Shown here: positions 34,026 through 34,975 of the stretch, piece after piece
How positions within the stretch are numbered: the first letter of the stretch is position 1
Layout of the letters: the number at the start of each line of letters is the position of its first letter
Assembly (NCBI GenBank): GCA_020438845.1
Contig: JAGQTV010000059.1
Coordinates: forward strand, 1-34,975
DNA length: 34,975 nt
Source: Mycobacterium sp.
GTDB taxonomy: Bacteria; Actinomycetota; Actinomycetes; Mycobacteriales; Mycobacteriaceae
Reading direction: 5' to 3'
Position numbers and translations under genes: made by a program
The notes under the pieces: model-generated
Database searches by the model: none
Told to the model about the DNA's origin: nothing
The model's input: only the letters and a program-made list of their open reading frames with translations

Positions 34026-34228
34026 GACGGCCGTAATGATCGCCTCCCAGTCCCTCGTGCGGTCGGTCCCTTAGTGACGTGGTGGTGAGTGACTACGCCG
34101 CCACGTTGCCGCAGAGTTTACATGCACCGTTGGCATACATATAGGTCAACATCGCACAATGGATGATCGTGGCGTGTCGGCACGCCTGCCACCCGGGGGC
34201 TCGTTCTATCAATAGAACGGTAGAGCGA
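34026..34228 (-). promoter_or_regulatory. Promoter region of the tandem-HTH gene
   Basis: No gene fits in this gap. On the minus strand TTGACC (34149 to 34144) resembles a -35 box and TGTAAACT follows about 21 bases later as a possible extended -10, though the spacing is long. GGGAGG lies 17 bases before the GTG start and is poorly placed. The palindrome at 34202-34219 lies at the far end of the gap. Confidence 0.3.
34202..34219. repeat. Perfect 18-bp palindrome next to the partition-like genes
   Basis: CGTTCTAT-CA-ATAGAACG has perfect eight-base arms around a two-base centre, too tight for an RNA hairpin loop, so it is more probably a protein-binding site. It lies 10 bases after the stop of the partition-like gene (34229) and upstream of the tandem-HTH gene. 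Candidates are a centromere-like site for the partition proteins or an operator for the tandem-HTH protein. Only one copy was seen here. Confidence 0.5.
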
Positions 34229-34750
34229 TTAAAGGCGGATTCTTCCCTGGTTGCTCGTTTCGGGCGCAGCTTCGCGGATCGCGGCCACAACCTGTTCGGG
34301 AGTCATGTGCTCGGCCAAGTGACGCACCGCGTAGCGGATGACCGCGCTTGCCGAGGTGACCTTGGGCTTACCGTATCGACCGGCTTCAAGTGCACGGCGT
34401 ATGTACTTGTCCTCTTCCAGCTCCAGGTACGCCGTTGTCGGGTACAGCTCGGAGCTGCTACTGGCGGGTTGACTCGCCACAGCCTTGTCCGACTTGTCCC
34501 GTGCTGGCCGTTTCGCCTTAGTGCCCGGTGTCACGGCAGGCTCAGTCGATGGGCCTGATGGTGCTACTGACGAAGCACGCGTGTCCGTCGCCGCTGGCGT
34601 AGACGACGGCTCCGACTCCCCTGGCCCCTCAGGGGCGGCCGGGATGCTCACGGGCGTAGCGCGCGGGCCGTGCAGCGGCTTGGGCATTTCGTTGCCGACC
34701 GGCTTGCGTTTGTCGCGCTGCGCCTTGAGCATGTCCATCCCGTTACCCAT
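34229..34750 (-). CDS. ParB-like small DNA-binding protein (ribbon-helix-helix type)
   Basis: The 173-aa product has a disordered Pro/Ser/Thr/Ala-rich N-terminal half (about 1-100) and a C-terminal folded part: YPTTAYLELEEDKYIRRALE, then VTSASAVIRYAVRHLAEHMT, PEQVVAAIREAA. A short strand followed by two helices is the ribbon-helix-helix layout found in plasmid partition proteins and CopG-like regulators. The start ATG 34750 overlaps the stop of the upstream gene by eight bases. With the preceding gene, which may be ParA, it would bind a centromere site and help segregate the element. The partition role is inferred from layout. Confidence 0.72.
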   Translation of the reverse strand: MGNGMDMLKAQRDKRKPVGNEMPKPLHGPRATPVSIPAAPEGPGESEPSSTPAATDTRASSVAPSGPSTEPAVTPGTKAKRPARDKSDKAVASQPASSSSELYPTTAYLELEEDKYIRRALEAGRYGKPKVTSASAVIRYAVRHLAEHMTPEQVVAAIREAAPETSNQGRIRL

Positions 34751-34975
34751 TCACGTACTCCTTCACGAACTCGCACACCAGTTTGTAGCGCTCAGCCAGG
34801 AGCCGGAAGGGTTTAGCCGGCGGATCTTCCGACGTGATAGCAATCCGCTTGGTTCGTTTGGGCAGGTCAGCGACCAGCGGGATCGGCGGTGCGATCTGCA
34901 CGGGGGTTCCAGCGGTGATCTGCTCAAGCTTTTTCAGCCCGACGGCGGCTGGGACTGCGCGGACCTTGGTCGGCA
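34743..34975 (-). CDS. C-terminus of a possible ParA-type protein, cut by the window edge
   Basis: The minus-strand frame is open from the window end to TAA 34745-34743 and encodes 76 residues, including KVRAVPAAVGLKKLEQITAG, then APPIPLVADLPKRTKRIAI and FRLLAERYKLVCEFVKEYVNG. The ending with 'P-FRLLAERYKL' and the eight-base overlap with a small RHH gene fit a ParA-like ATPase, but the ATP-binding motifs lie outside the window, so the call is tentative. Confidence 0.48.
   Translation of the reverse strand, partial: PTKVRAVPAAVGLKKLEQITAGTPVQIAPPIPLVADLPKRTKRIAITSEDPPAKPFRLLAERYKLVCEFVKEYVNG

Noticed and set aside
1-34975. CRISPR array, rRNA or prophage structural genes
   Set aside because: No regularly spaced repeats, no rRNA-like sequence and no capsid, tail or terminase-like products were seen.

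Overview
The window is high-GC actinobacterial DNA, most likely from the Mycobacteriaceae or a close relative. Signs are strong G/C third-position bias, many GTG and TTG starts, ATGA/GTGA-type gene overlaps, a mycobacterial-style VapBC pair, and promoters in which a TATACT-like -10 box sits about six bases before an ATG (leaderless transcription). It reads as an accessory region (plasmid, integrative conjugative element or defence island): there are no housekeeping genes, an IS3 remnant lies at the left edge, and a partition-like gene pair lies at the right edge.

Region 1 (1-1344) holds the tail of a truncated plus-strand gene, the remnant of an IS3-family element, and two translationally coupled small genes. 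Region 2 (1355-18813) is a defence-type cluster. A SNF2-family ATPase (1355-4909, minus strand) is divergent from a tightly packed plus-strand operon. That operon encodes a DrmD-like SF2 helicase with a C-terminal DUF3883 domain, a DUF1156 DNA methyltransferase, a DUF262/DUF1524 GmrSD-like nuclease, a large DUF499 ATPase with an N-terminal HEPN-like domain, a small YbjN/CesT-chaperone-like protein, an HtrA-like trypsin-PDZ protease without a signal peptide, and a 158-aa protein ending in a zinc-knuckle motif. The same knuckle (C-x2-C-x3-H-x3-C, ending VHAGEC) ends the divergent SNF2 protein, which ties that gene to the operon. The helicase + DUF1156 + DUF499 core is a known DISARM-related modification-based defence layout. 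The added GmrSD-like nuclease, cytoplasmic protease, chaperone-like protein and shared zinc tail are the part that may be undescribed.

Region 3 (18814-23941) holds a conserved-looking protein of unknown role (minus), a macro-domain protein fused to a long unknown C-terminal region (minus), a VapBC toxin-antitoxin pair (plus), and an HTH protein preceded by two tandem palindromes and a leaderless-type promoter. Region 4 (24160-25607) has two coupled genes: an FtsK/EccC-like domain protein that has lost its Walker A lysine, and a 229-aa unknown. Region 5 (25655-34975, all minus) is a mobile-element backbone transcribed from the right edge inward: the C-terminus of a possible ParA, a small DNA-binding partition-like protein, a protein with two tandem HTH domains, a 192-aa protein, a giant DarB-like methyltransferase-helicase, and two small coupled genes.

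No rRNA, tRNA or CRISPR array was seen. All functions come from motif recognition by eye; no database search was run.
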